A stretch of DNA of 64,000 bases from Paraburkholderia guartelaensis (GCF_004353905.1 NZ_SMOD01000025.1:1-64000); one strand, 5' to 3'. Shown: positions 27,401 to 35,925, counted from the first letter of the stretch. The notes: generated from the sequence alone by a model not told the origin. Numbers and translations: made by a program.

Positions 27401-27936
27401 CCGCGCACGCAGTATTCGCCCGGGCGCACCACCTGGCTTACGTGCTCGTAGCCCGCGAGCGTGAGCTGCGACTTGAGCTTCGCTTCGTCGAGGCGCTCGC
27501 CCTGCGAGAACGAGAACGTATAGGCCGCGAGGAACGAGGCCGGCGGCATGCGGTAGAGCGCCGTGGTGGCCGGCACGATGAGAATGTCGCAGCGGCCCTC
27601 GCCGAGATCGTGCAGCGTGGCGAGGCGCTCGGAAACGAGGTCCTGGTGCGGCGAGAACGTGTCGTACGGCAGCGTTTCCCAGTCGGGCAACAGGCGCACG
27701 CGCGCCTCGGGCGCGAAGAACGGAATCTCCTGGGCGAGGCGCTGCGCGTCCACGGCGCTTGCGCAGATCACGGCCAGCAGCGGCGCACGGGCGGCGCTGG
27801 CGCGCGCGGCCTCGCGGTAGCGGGCGATCAGGAGCGCGTCGGACGAGCCGTGCGTGCCGTCGAACGCGTAGCGCTGCCCCGGCTTGACGACGGCAACGGG
27901 GGACGGGGATTGCGAGGAAGCGGCGATATCGGACAT
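24457..27936 (-). CDS. mfd: Transcription-repair coupling factor Mfd
   Basis: ATP-dependent translocase that dislodges RNA polymerase stalled at DNA lesions and recruits UvrA for nucleotide excision repair. The 1159-residue protein has the full family layout. It begins with the UvrB-like N-terminal module (PLLAVICASAVDAQRLAQEI; RVRLLPDWETLPYD), then the RNA polymerase-interacting CarD-like domain near 500-560 (VGDPVVHAQHGIGRYHGLV). The RecG-like motor follows: Walker A GDVGFGKTEVA, Walker B IIDEEHRFG, motif III LTATPIPRTL, and motif VI QLRGRVGRS. The C-terminal TRCF domain ends the protein. The ATG at 27936 was chosen; an upstream frame to 28014 looks unrelated. It is divergent from ispD. Confidence 0.97.
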   Translation of the reverse strand: MSDIAASSQSPSPVAVVKPGQRYAFDGTHGSSDALLIARYREAARASAARAPLLAVICASAVDAQRLAQEIPFFAPEARVRLLPDWETLPYDTFSPHQDLVSERLATLHDLGEGRCDILIVPATTALYRMPPASFLAAYTFSFSQGERLDEAKLKSQLTLAGYEHVSQVVRPGEYCVRGSLIDLFPMGSPLPYRIDLFDDQVDSIRAFDPDSQRSLYPVKDVRLLPGREFPFDEAARTAFRSRWREVFEGDPSRATIYKDMGNGVPSAGIEYYLPLFFEETATLFHYLPENAQLVFSGDLDASIRRFTNDTKQRHNFLSHDRERPILEPQRLFLTDEDFFTFAKPFARLVLPATSAGGWATALPNLAIDRHADDPLASLRTYLETTKNRVLFAVESAGRRETIAQLLADNHLRPTGADSFEDWLTGDERFAMGVAPLSTGFSLPGEELAVITETELYGPLARRAGRRRQEQASNVDSMVRDLSELKVGDPVVHAQHGIGRYHGLVTMDLGEGDTEFLHLEYANGSKLYVPVSQLHVISRYSGADPDSAPLHALGSGQWEKARRKAAQQIRDTAAELLNLYARRAAREGHAFALEPRDYVKFAESFGFEETPDQAAAIAAVIGDMTSGKPMDRLVCGDVGFGKTEVALRAAFIAVMGGKQVAILSPTTLLAEQHTQTFTDRFSEWPVRIAELSRFKTAKEVSGAIQQINDGSVDIVIGTHKLLSSDVQFKRLGLVIIDEEHRFGVRQKEALKALRAEVDVLTLTATPIPRTLGMALEGLRDFSVIATAPQKRLAIKTFVRREEDSVIREAMLRELKRGGQVYFLHNEVETIENRRAMLEALVPEARIAVAHGQMHERELEAVMRDFVAQRANVLLCTTIIETGIDVPTANTILIHRSDKFGLAQLHQLRGRVGRSHHQAYAYLLVHDPQGLTKQAQRRLEAIQQMEELGSGFYLAMHDLEIRGTGEVLGDKQSGEIQEIGFQLYTDMLNDAVKALKDGREPDLNAPLAATTEINLHAPAILPADYCGDVQERLSLYKRLANCEHDDSIDGIQEELIDRFGKMPAQAHALIETHRLRLAAKPLGITKIDAGEAVIGLQFVPNPPVDAMRIIEMVQKHKHIKLAGQDKLRIETRSPDLAVRVATVKETLRALGAPNRASASR

Positions 27937-28126
27937 GGGCAACAGGGTGGCCGACGAGTGTGTCGGCGCGTGTGTCGGTATGGTGGCCAGTTCAATTCCG
28001 GCAGGGTGCAACACCGGAATATAAGGGCCGGTTTCTGGTCTTCAAGTGAATTCGGCGCGCTTTTCCTTACATTGCGCGGGCATTCTATGGCCGTTTTGCG
28101 GGCGTCCGGCGTGCGGGTAAGGGACC

Positions 28127-28137
28127 TATTATAAAAT
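28127..28137 (+). promoter_or_regulatory. Possible -10 region for ispD
   Basis: The AT-rich run TATTATAAAAT stands out in GC-rich DNA about 40 bases before the ispD start, in the mfd/ispD divergent gap. It fits a sigma-70 -10 element (TATTAT or TATAAA), but I see no good -35. Confidence 0.35.
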
Positions 28138-28173
28138 CCGTCCTTTACTTTGACTCATGCGGCTCGCGACACC

Positions 28174-28893
28174 GTGACTTCACGCCTCTTTGCCCTGATT
28201 CCGTGCGCCGGCACCGGCAGCCGGTCGGGCTCGGCCATGCCGAAACAATATCGAATCGTTGCCGGACGCGACCTCCTGCACTATACGCTTGCCGCTTTTG
28301 ACGCCTGCAACGAATTCTCGCAGACGCTCGTGGTGATTTCCCCCGACGATACCCACTTCGACGCCCGGCGCTTCGGCGGCTTGCGCTTTGCCGTGCGCCG
28401 CTGCGGCGGCGCCTCGCGCCAGGCTACGGTCTACAACGGCCTCGCCGCGCTTGCTGAATTCGGCGCGACCGACGACGACTGGGTGCTCGTGCACGACGCC
28501 GCGCGCCCCGGCATCACGCCCGCGCTGATCCGCACGCTCGTCCAGTCGCTCAAGGACGACCCGGTGGGCGGCATCATGGCGCTGCCGGTGGCCGACACGC
28601 TCAAGCGCGTCGCGCCGAAGGATCCCGCGGCGCCCGGCGTGCATATCGCGCGTACCGAATCGCGCGACGGACTCTGGCAGGCCCAGACCCCGCAGATGTT
28701 CCGCATCGGCATGCTGCGCACGGCCATCGAGCGCGCACATCAAGACGGCCACGATCTCACGGATGAAGCGAGTGCAATCGAATGGCTCGGTCACGCGCCG
28801 CGACTCGTGCAGGGCAGCCTGCGCAACTTCAAGGTGACGTACCCCGAAGATTTCGCGCTCGCCGAAGCGATCCTCAGCCGGCCCGCAGAGTAA
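28174..28893 (+). CDS. ispD: 2-C-methyl-D-erythritol 4-phosphate cytidylyltransferase IspD
   Basis: Third enzyme of the MEP isoprenoid pathway; it couples MEP to CTP. The 239-residue protein carries the glycine-rich CTP loop (PCAGTGSRSGSAMPKQY), with the conserved Arg and Lys. It also has the VHDAARP motif near residue 105 and the C-terminal DLTDEASAIEWLG region. The GTG at 28174 gives the conserved start TSRLFALIPCAG; a TTG at 28150 would add eight residues that do not look conserved. ispF follows 34 bp later, so the two consecutive-pathway genes are likely an operon. Confidence 0.95.
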   Translation: MTSRLFALIPCAGTGSRSGSAMPKQYRIVAGRDLLHYTLAAFDACNEFSQTLVVISPDDTHFDARRFGGLRFAVRRCGGASRQATVYNGLAALAEFGATDDDWVLVHDAARPGITPALIRTLVQSLKDDPVGGIMALPVADTLKRVAPKDPAAPGVHIARTESRDGLWQAQTPQMFRIGMLRTAIERAHQDGHDLTDEASAIEWLGHAPRLVQGSLRNFKVTYPEDFALAEAILSRPAE

Positions 28894-28927
28894 GCGCGCC
28901 GCAATCCCTCTACCCGGAATCCCAAAC

Positions 28928-29407
28928 ATGGACATCAGAATCGGACAAGGCTACGACGTGCACGCGCTGGTGCCCGGCCGCCCGCTCGTGCTCGGCGGCG
29001 TGACGATCCCCTACGATCGCGGCCTGCTCGGCCACTCGGACGCCGACGTGCTGCTGCACGCCATCACCGACGCGCTGTTCGGCGCCGCCGCGCTCGGCGA
29101 CATCGGCCGCCATTTCCCCGACACGGACAAGCAGTTCTACGGCGCGAACAGCCGCGTGCTGCTGCGCGAATGTCTGCGCCGCGTGCAGGAGGCGGGCTTC
29201 ACGCTCATGAACGTCGATACCACGGTGATCGCGCAGGCGCCCAAGCTCGCGCCGCACATCGAATCGATGCGCAAGACGATCGCCGAAGACCTGAACCTGC
29301 CGGTCGAGCGCGTCAACGTGAAGGCGAAGACGAATGAAAAGCTCGGCTATCTCGGCCGCAGCGAAGGGATCGAAGCGCAGGCGGCGGTACTCCTGCTGCG
29401 CGCGTGA
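28928..29407 (+). CDS. ispF: 2-C-methyl-D-erythritol 2,4-cyclodiphosphate synthase IspF
   Basis: Homotrimeric enzyme that cyclises CDP-ME 2-phosphate to MEcPP in the MEP pathway, with zinc at the subunit interface. The 159-residue protein has the family length. The zinc ligands are visible: Asp10 and His12 in GYDVHAL, and the histidine of LGHSDADVLLHA. The KAKTNEKLGYLGR region that binds CMP near 133 is also present. It follows ispD and is itself followed by two hairpins. Start and stop are unambiguous. Confidence 0.97.
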   Translation: MDIRIGQGYDVHALVPGRPLVLGGVTIPYDRGLLGHSDADVLLHAITDALFGAAALGDIGRHFPDTDKQFYGANSRVLLRECLRRVQEAGFTLMNVDTTVIAQAPKLAPHIESMRKTIAEDLNLPVERVNVKAKTNEKLGYLGRSEGIEAQAAVLLLRA

Positions 29408-29414
29408 CCGGTTA

Positions 29415-29440
29415 TTCAACCCTCGTATTGAAGGGTTGAA
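29415..29440 (+). terminator. Hairpin just after ispF
   Basis: A perfect 9-bp stem (TTCAACCCT with AGGGTTGAA) and an 8-base loop begin 7 bases after the ispF stop. No T-run follows directly, so termination may depend on the second palindrome downstream. Confidence 0.5.
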
Positions 29441-29475
29441 CGGCGCGAGCAGGGCGCGTGCCTGCTCCGCAGCTT

Positions 29476-29507
29476 ACGGCGATGATTGCAGCTGCAATCA
29501 TCGCCGT
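29476..29507. terminator. 32-bp perfect palindrome after ispF
   Basis: A perfectly self-complementary 32-base palindrome centred on GCAGCTGC: arms ACGGCGATGATTGCAG and CTGCAATCATCGCCGT with no spacer. As RNA it gives a 14-bp stem with an AGCT loop and is followed by TGCTTTTCTT, so it probably terminates ispDF. It could also be a protein-binding site, as it lies 72 bp before the next gene. Confidence 0.6.
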
Positions 29508-29578
29508 TGCTTTTCTTGCGGATTAATTTTCGTTTTTTTCGTCCCATACTGAACCGGTAACCGGAAGTGGGGAGGACG

Positions 29579-30724
29579 ATGGCGGGAGTTGAAAGACGCG
29601 TGAAAGGCCTCGACGGCCTGCGGGCGCTGGCAGTGGTGCTCGTATTCCTCTCGCACAAGGCCCACGTCGATGCGATCGATGCGGGTAAGATCGGCGTCTG
29701 GCTGTTCTTTCTGATCAGCGGCTATCTGATCATCGGTGAGTTGCATCGCAATCGGGTCCGCATCGAGCAGCACGGCGCGCGTACGGCCGCGCTGCTGTAT
29801 GTCTTTTTCATGAAGCGCACGCTGCGCATTTTTCCCGTGTATTACCTGCTGCTCGTCGCGCTCACCATCGCGCATGCGAGCTTCTATCAGCGCGATGTCG
29901 ATCTCGGGCTCGCCTGGCATTTCGTATTCCTCTCCAATTACTGGATCGGCGTGGTGCACGACGGTTGGCCCGGCACCGTTTCGCATTTCTGGAGCCTCGC
30001 GGTCGAGCAGCAGTTCTATCTCGTCGCGCCGTTTGCGCTGCTGTTCGTGCGTGCGTCGCGCCATCTCACGCTCTGCGCGGTGGTCGTCGCGGCGGCTGGG
30101 CTCGCGCATCTCGCGCTTTACGAGGAAGGGGCAATCGCGCCGCTCATCTACGCATTCTCGCCGTGGAATTTCGCCATGCTTGCGCTCGGCGGCGCGCTGG
30201 CGATTGGCGGCGCGCGCGCGCCATTGCGCCCGGGGGCGTTGAGCGCGGGTTGGTTCGTTGGGGCATGTGCGGCGGTCGCCGGCTTCGCGCTCGCACGCGC
30301 CGATTGTGCCGGGTGCGCCGAAGGCGTGACGAGCGCGACGATGCTGCCGGGCTTCTGCGATATCGGGCTCGCGCTCTCGCTCGGCGCGCTTTTCCTGTGG
30401 CTCGTGCGCCGTCAGGACAGCGTACTGGTCGCGGCGCTGGAACTGCGGCCGCTGGCGTATCTCGGCACGATCAGCTACGGCTTCTATCTGTTTCACAACC
30501 TCGTGCCCGCGCGTCTTGGCGTGGCGCCGGGGCTCTATGCGAGGTTTCATTTGCCCGAGATGGCGCAGCTGGCCCTCGCGCTCGTGCTGCAGTTCGCACT
30601 GTCCGTGCTGCTCGCGCATCTGTCGTGGCAGGTGCTGGAAAAGCGCGTGCTCGAGTGGAAACGGCCGCTCGAAATGGCGATACGCAACCGCTTGCCCACA
30701 CGCGCCGCAGCGAGTCAGACGTGA
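29579..30724 (+). CDS. Acyltransferase-3 family membrane protein
   Basis: Integral membrane O-acyltransferase of 381 residues (acyltransferase family 3, as in OafA/WecH-type proteins). It has about ten hydrophobic segments. The family motif RLDGLRALAVVLVFLSHK is represented here as GLDGLRALAVVLVFLSHK (about 10-27), with the catalytic-type histidine in LSHK. Other family landmarks are the RTLRIFPVYY block near 82 and FWSLAVEQQFYLVAPF near 137. Such proteins transfer acetyl or other acyl groups to lipopolysaccharide, exopolysaccharide or peptidoglycan precursors; the acceptor is not evident. The ATG at 29579 follows GGGGAGG. The gene is isolated, with no glycosyltransferase neighbours. It converges on the peroxiredoxin gene without an obvious terminator. 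Confidence 0.9.
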   Translation: MAGVERRVKGLDGLRALAVVLVFLSHKAHVDAIDAGKIGVWLFFLISGYLIIGELHRNRVRIEQHGARTAALLYVFFMKRTLRIFPVYYLLLVALTIAHASFYQRDVDLGLAWHFVFLSNYWIGVVHDGWPGTVSHFWSLAVEQQFYLVAPFALLFVRASRHLTLCAVVVAAAGLAHLALYEEGAIAPLIYAFSPWNFAMLALGGALAIGGARAPLRPGALSAGWFVGACAAVAGFALARADCAGCAEGVTSATMLPGFCDIGLALSLGALFLWLVRRQDSVLVAALELRPLAYLGTISYGFYLFHNLVPARLGVAPGLYARFHLPEMAQLALALVLQFALSVLLAHLSWQVLEKRVLEWKRPLEMAIRNRLPTRAAASQT

Positions 30725-30742
30725 TGCGCGACGGCGCGAGGT

Positions 30743-31291
30743 CTAGAGCGTCACGCCGCCGACTTCGCGGCCGTCCGGACACAGCTCGCCGGTCTGTAGC
30801 CCATCGAGCACGCGCAGCACTTCTTCGGCGCTGCGCCCCACGTTCAGGTTGTTCACCGTGACGTGCTGGATCGTGTTGTCGGGATCGACGATGAACGTCG
30901 CGCGCAACGCCACGCCCGCTTCCTTGTCGCGTATGCCGAGCTGATCGATCAGTTCGCCCTTCACGTCGCCGAACGAATAGTGATTGAGGCGATCGAGACT
31001 CTTGTCCTCGCGACGCCACGCGAGCTTCACATATTCGTTGTCGCAACTGCCGCCCATCACGACCGTTTCGCGGTCATCGAATTCCTTGATGAGCCGTGCG
31101 AACGCGACGATCTCGGTGGGGCAAACGAGCGTGAAATCCTTGGGGTAGAAATAGATGACCTTCCACTTGTTGGCGAAGGTCTGCTCGGTGATCTCGGTGA
31201 ACGCCGATTCGCCGTTTTCTTCGGGATGGTTGAAGCCGGGCTTCGCGGCCGTGACGGTAAAGGCTGCGAGTTTGTCGCCGACGGTTTTCAT
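30743..31291 (-). CDS. ahpC: AhpC-type peroxiredoxin
   Basis: Thiol peroxidase of 182 residues, typical 2-Cys AhpC class. The peroxidatic cysteine is Cys57 in FTLVCPTEIVAF and the resolving cysteine is Cys171 in GELCPDG near the C-terminus. It reduces hydrogen peroxide and alkyl hydroperoxides in the cytoplasm. The partner reductase (AhpF or AhpD) is not in the window. The conserved ATFIVDPDNTIQHV region is complete. The start ATG at 31291 has GAGGA about nine bases ahead. A 155-bp gap separates it from the sensor kinase upstream on the same strand; no OxyR site is obvious there. Confidence 0.95.
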   Translation of the reverse strand: MKTVGDKLAAFTVTAAKPGFNHPEENGESAFTEITEQTFANKWKVIYFYPKDFTLVCPTEIVAFARLIKEFDDRETVVMGGSCDNEYVKLAWRREDKSLDRLNHYSFGDVKGELIDQLGIRDKEAGVALRATFIVDPDNTIQHVTVNNLNVGRSAEEVLRVLDGLQTGELCPDGREVGGVTL

Positions 31292-31446
31292 GGCGGAGGT
31301 CCTCAGACGAGAGACGGGCCGGGCGGCCCGCTTTGACGCCGCGCGCTGCGCTGCGCGGCGTGCCCATGAAAACGATTGTCGCAGTTGCGGGCGGCGCGTG
31401 GTGCGACGGTGCGCCGCCGCCGGTTTTCGGTCGGAAGGGGAGAGAC

Positions 31447-32796
31447 TCAGGCGCCCTTGGCGAGCGGGAACTCGATCGTCACTTCGAGGCCGGGGCCCGG
31501 CAGCCGGTTGCGCAGGCGCAGCGCGCCGCGATAGCGGCCCACGAGGCGCTGCACGATGGCCATGCCGAGCCCGGTGCCGTTTGCCTGCGTACGGGCCGTA
31601 TCGACGCGGTAAAACGGCCGCGTGACGAGCGGAAGCTGATCCTCGGGAATGCCCGGGCCTTCGTCGACCACCGAAAGCTCGACGCGCGAATGCGAGACGC
31701 GCGTTTCGAGCATGATGTGAGGAATGCCGTCGGTTTCGCTCGCGCCGTACTTGCGCGCGTTCTCGATCAGGTTGCCCACGACGCGGCGCATGTCGGTGTC
31801 GTCGGCTTCGATCATGGCCGAAGGCGCGAGCCGTGTGATGAGACGCACGCCATCCTCGCTCGCCATGCGCGCGGCCATCTCGCCGGCAATGACCGAGAGG
31901 TCGACACGCTCGGGCATGCGCTGGGTGGGCCGCGCGTAATCGAGGAAGCGGCCGATGATCATGTCCATCTGCTCGATGTCGTCGATCATTGCGTCCTTGG
32001 TGGCCTGGTCGGACGGACTCATCTCCGTCTCGAGCCGCAGGCGCGCGAGCGGCGTGCGCAAATCGTGCGAGATGCCCGCAAGCATCAGCGCGCGGTCGGC
32101 CTCTAGCTGCTCGAGGTCGCGCACCATCTGGTTGAACGAGCGATTCGTTTCTGCCGCGACGCCCATGCCGCTCTCGGGCAACGGCGCGGGCGGCTGCCCG
32201 GAGCCCAGCATGCGCGCCGACATGGCGAGGCGCGCGAATGGCCGGTTCACGAGACTCGTGATGAAGGCCGCCCCGAAGAGCGATAGCGCAAGCGCCGAGA
32301 CACCCCATCCGACCCACTGCAAGCCTGTGACGTTGTCGAGCTGGTCGCGGTCGAGCGCGACCCAGTAGTCGTCATCGTCGATCTTGAAGCTGATCCACAC
32401 GCCCGGAATGTCGTTCACGGACTGCGCGATCACGGTGTCGTCGCCAAGACGCCCACGAATGTCATGCTCGATCAGGCGATTGAGCGACTCGTCGGGCTGG
32501 AGCTTGTATTTGTCGGTGGTTTCGCGCGGGTACACGCGCACGCCCTCGTTGCTCTCGAGATCCTGCAGCAGCGCGCGGCGCAGATCGGGATCGGAGTAGA
32601 GGAGCGCGGTGCGCGTGAGCTTCACGATCGCGACGAGCTGGAGCGCCACGCGCTGCGCGCGCGGCTCCCGCTCGATCACACGAAAGCTCTGGAACCACGC
32701 GGCGAGACTGACCGCGATGAGAAGGGCGATCAACAGGAAGGTGCGCCAGAACAGATCGCCGAACGCGAGCGTAAGCAAACGCCGGTCAATCCGCAT
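31447..32796 (-). CDS. envZ: EnvZ-type sensor histidine kinase
   Basis: Inner-membrane sensor of 449 residues in the EnvZ/RisS class. Two membrane segments (about 17-36 and 162-181) flank a 125-residue periplasmic domain. A HAMP domain (NRPFARLAMSARMLGSG) leads to the HisKA domain with His244 (GISHDLRTPLARLRLE). The ATPase domain has NLIENARKYG, DEGPGIPEDQ and TGLGMAIVQRL. The ATG at 32796 has a GGAAGGG ribosome site. It lies 53 bp downstream of the OmpR-type regulator gene, its presumed partner, and the two probably form one operon. The signal is not evident. Confidence 0.9.
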   Translation of the reverse strand: MRIDRRLLTLAFGDLFWRTFLLIALLIAVSLAAWFQSFRVIEREPRAQRVALQLVAIVKLTRTALLYSDPDLRRALLQDLESNEGVRVYPRETTDKYKLQPDESLNRLIEHDIRGRLGDDTVIAQSVNDIPGVWISFKIDDDDYWVALDRDQLDNVTGLQWVGWGVSALALSLFGAAFITSLVNRPFARLAMSARMLGSGQPPAPLPESGMGVAAETNRSFNQMVRDLEQLEADRALMLAGISHDLRTPLARLRLETEMSPSDQATKDAMIDDIEQMDMIIGRFLDYARPTQRMPERVDLSVIAGEMAARMASEDGVRLITRLAPSAMIEADDTDMRRVVGNLIENARKYGASETDGIPHIMLETRVSHSRVELSVVDEGPGIPEDQLPLVTRPFYRVDTARTQANGTGLGMAIVQRLVGRYRGALRLRNRLPGPGLEVTIEFPLAKGA

Positions 32797-32849
32797 GGAC
32801 CCTTCCCGTTTCAACAGAGGCAGTGCAGACAACGAGACACCATCCAGGA

Positions 32850-33584
32850 TCAGGCGGCGCCGTCGGGAATGAACACGTAGCCGAGGCCCCACACCGTTTG
32901 AATGAAACGCGGGCTGCCCGGATCGGGTTCGATGAGCTTGCGCAGGCGCGAGATTTGCACGTCGAGGCTACGGTCGAACACTTCGTATTCACGGCCGCGC
33001 GCAAGCTCCATGAGCTTTTCGCGCGAGAGCGGCTGGCGCGGATGACGCGCGAACACCTTGAGCACCGAGAACTCGCCCGTGGTGAGCGGAATTTCCTGGC
33101 CAGCCTTGGTGAGCGTACGCGTGGCGAGATTCAGGGCGAATTCGCCGAACTCGAACACCTCGGTGGTTTCCGAGGGTGCGCCCGGCAGTTCGGACGGCGC
33201 CTGACGGCGCAGCACCGCGTGAATGCGCGCGACGAGTTCGCGCGGGTTGAAAGGCTTGGGCAGATAGTCGTCAGCGCCCATTTCGAGGCCGACGATACGA
33301 TCCACGTCCTCGCCCTTGGCGGTGAGCATGATGATGGGCGTGCGGTCGTTGCTGCCGCGCAGACGCCGGCAGATCGACAGGCCGTCTTCGCCTGGCAGCA
33401 TGAGATCGAGCACCAGCAGGTCGAAACGCTCGCGCACCCACAGCTTGTTCATGGCGGGGGCGTTTTCGGCCACGTAGACGTTGAAGCCCTGCTCGCCGAG
33501 GTAGCGGCGCAACAGGTCCCGCAGTCGGGGATCGTCATCGACAACGAGAATTTTGGACGGGTTTTTGGTTTCCATGCCTGGCAT
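32850..33584 (-). CDS. ompR: OmpR-family response regulator
   Basis: DNA-binding regulator of 244 residues with an N-terminal receiver and a C-terminal winged-helix domain. The acidic pocket is VVDDDPR, the phosphoacceptor Asp60 lies in LLVLDLMLPGEDG, and the conserved Lys is in LPKPFN near 110. The OmpR output domain includes LTTGEFSVLKVFARHPRQPL and the recognition-helix region DRSLDVQISRLRKLIEPD. The strong likeness through the receiver and output domains supports OmpR (RisA in Bordetella nomenclature). The start could be the ATG at 33584 or the one at 33575 (METKNPSK), with no good ribosome site for either. The kinase gene follows in the same direction. Confidence 0.92.
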   Translation of the reverse strand: MPGMETKNPSKILVVDDDPRLRDLLRRYLGEQGFNVYVAENAPAMNKLWVRERFDLLVLDLMLPGEDGLSICRRLRGSNDRTPIIMLTAKGEDVDRIVGLEMGADDYLPKPFNPRELVARIHAVLRRQAPSELPGAPSETTEVFEFGEFALNLATRTLTKAGQEIPLTTGEFSVLKVFARHPRQPLSREKLMELARGREYEVFDRSLDVQISRLRKLIEPDPGSPRFIQTVWGLGYVFIPDGAA

Positions 33585-33814
33585 CTTAGCGCGATTGGAT
33601 ACTGATGCGAGTTTGCACCAATTATCAGGTTACAGTCAGTTACAAAATTTACCCGTGCTGTGCCACGACCGCAAGCACTGACAGATAGACTTCTTTACGT
33701 AAAGCGGCAGTTCGGTAGATACTTCATTCGACTTTAAAATTCATGCCCGCGCCGAGCCGGGTTCGCACATGTATTCGAGGTAGCCGTTTGCCGCGTCAAG
33801 AAGGGAACAAAACG

Positions 33815-34150
33815 ATGGGAGGGGTCAGGCCGACAATGCGCCACACCATGCTTGCACTGGCGCTAGCCGGTGGCGTGGCGGCTGCACTGGAGTCGGTGCC
33901 GGCCCGGGCCCAGCCCTCCGCAGACCGCTACGAGAACTCGCAGTCCTCCGCTCGCTCGCCAGGCGGCAAACCGTCAATGCGGCGCGTACGCAGCGACACG
34001 ATTCCGCGCCCCGCTTCGGACATCAACCAGCGTCCCGCGGTTCCCCCCGATCTCGATCAGCGCCGCCGCGACGGCCATATGACGCCCGAAGAGCGGCGCC
34101 TCTTGCGTCAGCATATCGAAGACGCCGTGCGCGAACTGTACAAACGCTGA
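33815..34150 (+). CDS. Small secreted hypothetical protein
   Basis: A 111-residue protein of unknown function. A Sec-type signal peptide is likely (HTMLALALAGGVAAALESVP, cleavage near ARA-QPS, residue about 34). The mature 75 residues are basic and proline-rich, then end in a short predicted helix (MTPEERRLLRQHIEDAVREL). That ending is common in small exported proteins of Burkholderia, but I can assign no function. The ATG at 33815 has AGGGAA seven bases ahead. It is transcribed away from ompR and stands alone; the 275 bases that follow hold no clear gene. Confidence 0.6.
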   Translation: MGGVRPTMRHTMLALALAGGVAAALESVPARAQPSADRYENSQSSARSPGGKPSMRRVRSDTIPRPASDINQRPAVPPDLDQRRRDGHMTPEERRLLRQHIEDAVRELYKR

Positions 34151-34425
34151 TACCGCAGCGGTGCGTGTAAATGCCGCTCTGTTGCGATCACGATGCGATT
34201 GCGCCGCGATAACGTTTACACGATTTTCTCTTCGCGCCTCGCGCACGCCTTTCTCGCGCCTTTCATGATTTTATCGGCATCGAATCGCGCATTCGCGCAC
34301 TCGCGCCGCCGAAACGCGCTGAAAAATACCGTAGCAATTCCGTCGTCAACATCCGTTACGCCAAAGCCGTTAAGCCGGTACATTTTATTGATTGCGCCGG
34401 CGGTTTCGTCGTGCGCCCATTCATC

Positions 34426-35925
34426 ATGAGCGACTCCAGACGGTCGAGGCCAAACGCGCAGTCCGCCGCCCACGCATCGGCGCCCGACGACGACGCGGAC
34501 GCGTTGCTCGACGCCGACGACGCCCGCCATCTTCTCGTGCGCGCGGGCTTTGCGCCGCGCGAGAGCGAAGTTGCGCCTTATGTCGGACTCACGCGGGAGC
34601 AGGCTGTCACGCGGCTCGTCGGTGGCGCGCGCAGCGAGGCGCTCACGCCGCTGCCTGCATGGACCGCCGAAGTGCCGCCGAGCCGGGCACAGCGCAGCGC
34701 GTGGACCCCCGAAGAACGCCAGCAAGCGCAGCGCCAACGTGGTGCGCGCTATGACGAATTGCGCGCGTGGTGGCTGCGCGAGATGCTCGTCACGCCTTCG
34801 CCGCTGACCGAGCGCATGACGCTCTTCTGGCACAACCACTTCACCTCGGGGCAGGACAAAGTCGGCGAGCCGCAGTTGATGGCCGCGCAAAACGTGCTGT
34901 TGCGGCGCGACGCGCTGGGCAGTTTCGCGAACATGCTGCACGCAGTCGCGAAGGACCCCGCGATGCTGCTTTACCTCGACGGCGCGAGCAATCGCAAGGG
35001 CAGGCCCAACGAGAATTTCGCGCGTGAAGTGATGGAACTGTTCACGCTCGGCGAAGGGCAGTACTCGCAGCGCGACGTCACCGAAGCGGCGCGCGCCTAT
35101 ACGGGTTGGAGTCTCGATCCCGACACCCAGGCGTTCGCCTGGCGCGCCGACTTGCACGACGACGGCGAAAAGACCGTGCTTGGACGCAGCGGTGCGTTCG
35201 ACGGCGACGAGGTGCTCGACATCCTGCTCGCGCAGCCGCAAACTGCCCGGTATGTGTCGGCCAGACTATGGCGCGAGTTCATCTCCGCAACGCCCGACGA
35301 TGCGCAGCTCGCAAACATCGCCGATCGTTTTCGCACAAGCGGTTATGACATCGGCGCGGCGCTTCGCGCGCTCTTCGTCACGCCCGCGTTCTGGGATGAA
35401 CGCAATCGGGGCGTGCTCGTGAGTTCGCCGGTCGAGTTCATCGTCGGCACGATGCGGCGCTTCGACGTGGCGTATGGCGACACGCTGCCGTTCGCGCGCC
35501 GCTCGGCCGCGTTAGGCGAGAACCTGTTCTATCCGCCGAACGTGAAGGGGTGGCCCGGCGGGGCGTCGTGGATCAATAGCTCGACGCTGCTCGCACGCAA
35601 GCAGTTCGTCGAGCAGCTGTTTCGTGCGACGGAAGCAGGGCGGCCGCATGCTGCGGCTGCACCGACGAAGATCGCGGCGAGCATGCCGCAAAACGCGCAG
35701 AACGCGATGCGGCGTGATGCTTTGCAAGGCGGCATGCGCTTCGATCTGGATGGCTGGCTCTCGCGCTACGGTCTCACTGCCGATGCCACGCCCGGCCTTT
35801 CCGCGCAGTTGCAAATGCAGCATGCAGTCCTGCCGCTTGCGCCTGTCGATGCGATTGCGGTTGGCAGTACTTCGGGATCATATCTCCAGGCACTGCTGAT
35901 GGATCCGGTGTATCAGTTGAAGTGA
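34426..35925 (+). CDS. DUF1800 domain protein
   Basis: A 499-residue DUF1800-family protein. Family landmarks are visible: DARHLLVRAGFAPRESEVAP near the start, the RMTLFWHNHFTSGQDKVGEP block, GRPNENFAREVMELFTLGEG, and FYPPNVKGWPGGASWINSST near the C-terminus. The biochemical role of the family is unsettled; it is almost always encoded with a DUF1501 protein, as here (68 bp to the next start). There is no signal peptide, although the partner is exported by Tat. The ATG at 34426 lacks a good ribosome site; a GTG five codons upstream is an alternative. Function is inferred only as part of a two-protein system. Confidence 0.85.
   Translation: MSDSRRSRPNAQSAAHASAPDDDADALLDADDARHLLVRAGFAPRESEVAPYVGLTREQAVTRLVGGARSEALTPLPAWTAEVPPSRAQRSAWTPEERQQAQRQRGARYDELRAWWLREMLVTPSPLTERMTLFWHNHFTSGQDKVGEPQLMAAQNVLLRRDALGSFANMLHAVAKDPAMLLYLDGASNRKGRPNENFAREVMELFTLGEGQYSQRDVTEAARAYTGWSLDPDTQAFAWRADLHDDGEKTVLGRSGAFDGDEVLDILLAQPQTARYVSARLWREFISATPDDAQLANIADRFRTSGYDIGAALRALFVTPAFWDERNRGVLVSSPVEFIVGTMRRFDVAYGDTLPFARRSAALGENLFYPPNVKGWPGGASWINSSTLLARKQFVEQLFRATEAGRPHAAAAPTKIAASMPQNAQNAMRRDALQGGMRFDLDGWLSRYGLTADATPGLSAQLQMQHAVLPLAPVDAIAVGSTSGSYLQALLMDPVYQLK

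Noticed and set aside
24445..28134. A very long open frame on the plus strand across mfd
   Set aside because: It is the antisense of mfd; high GC at third positions leaves opposite frames open. Its product is Arg/His/Leu-rich with no motif, whereas mfd has complete helicase motifs.
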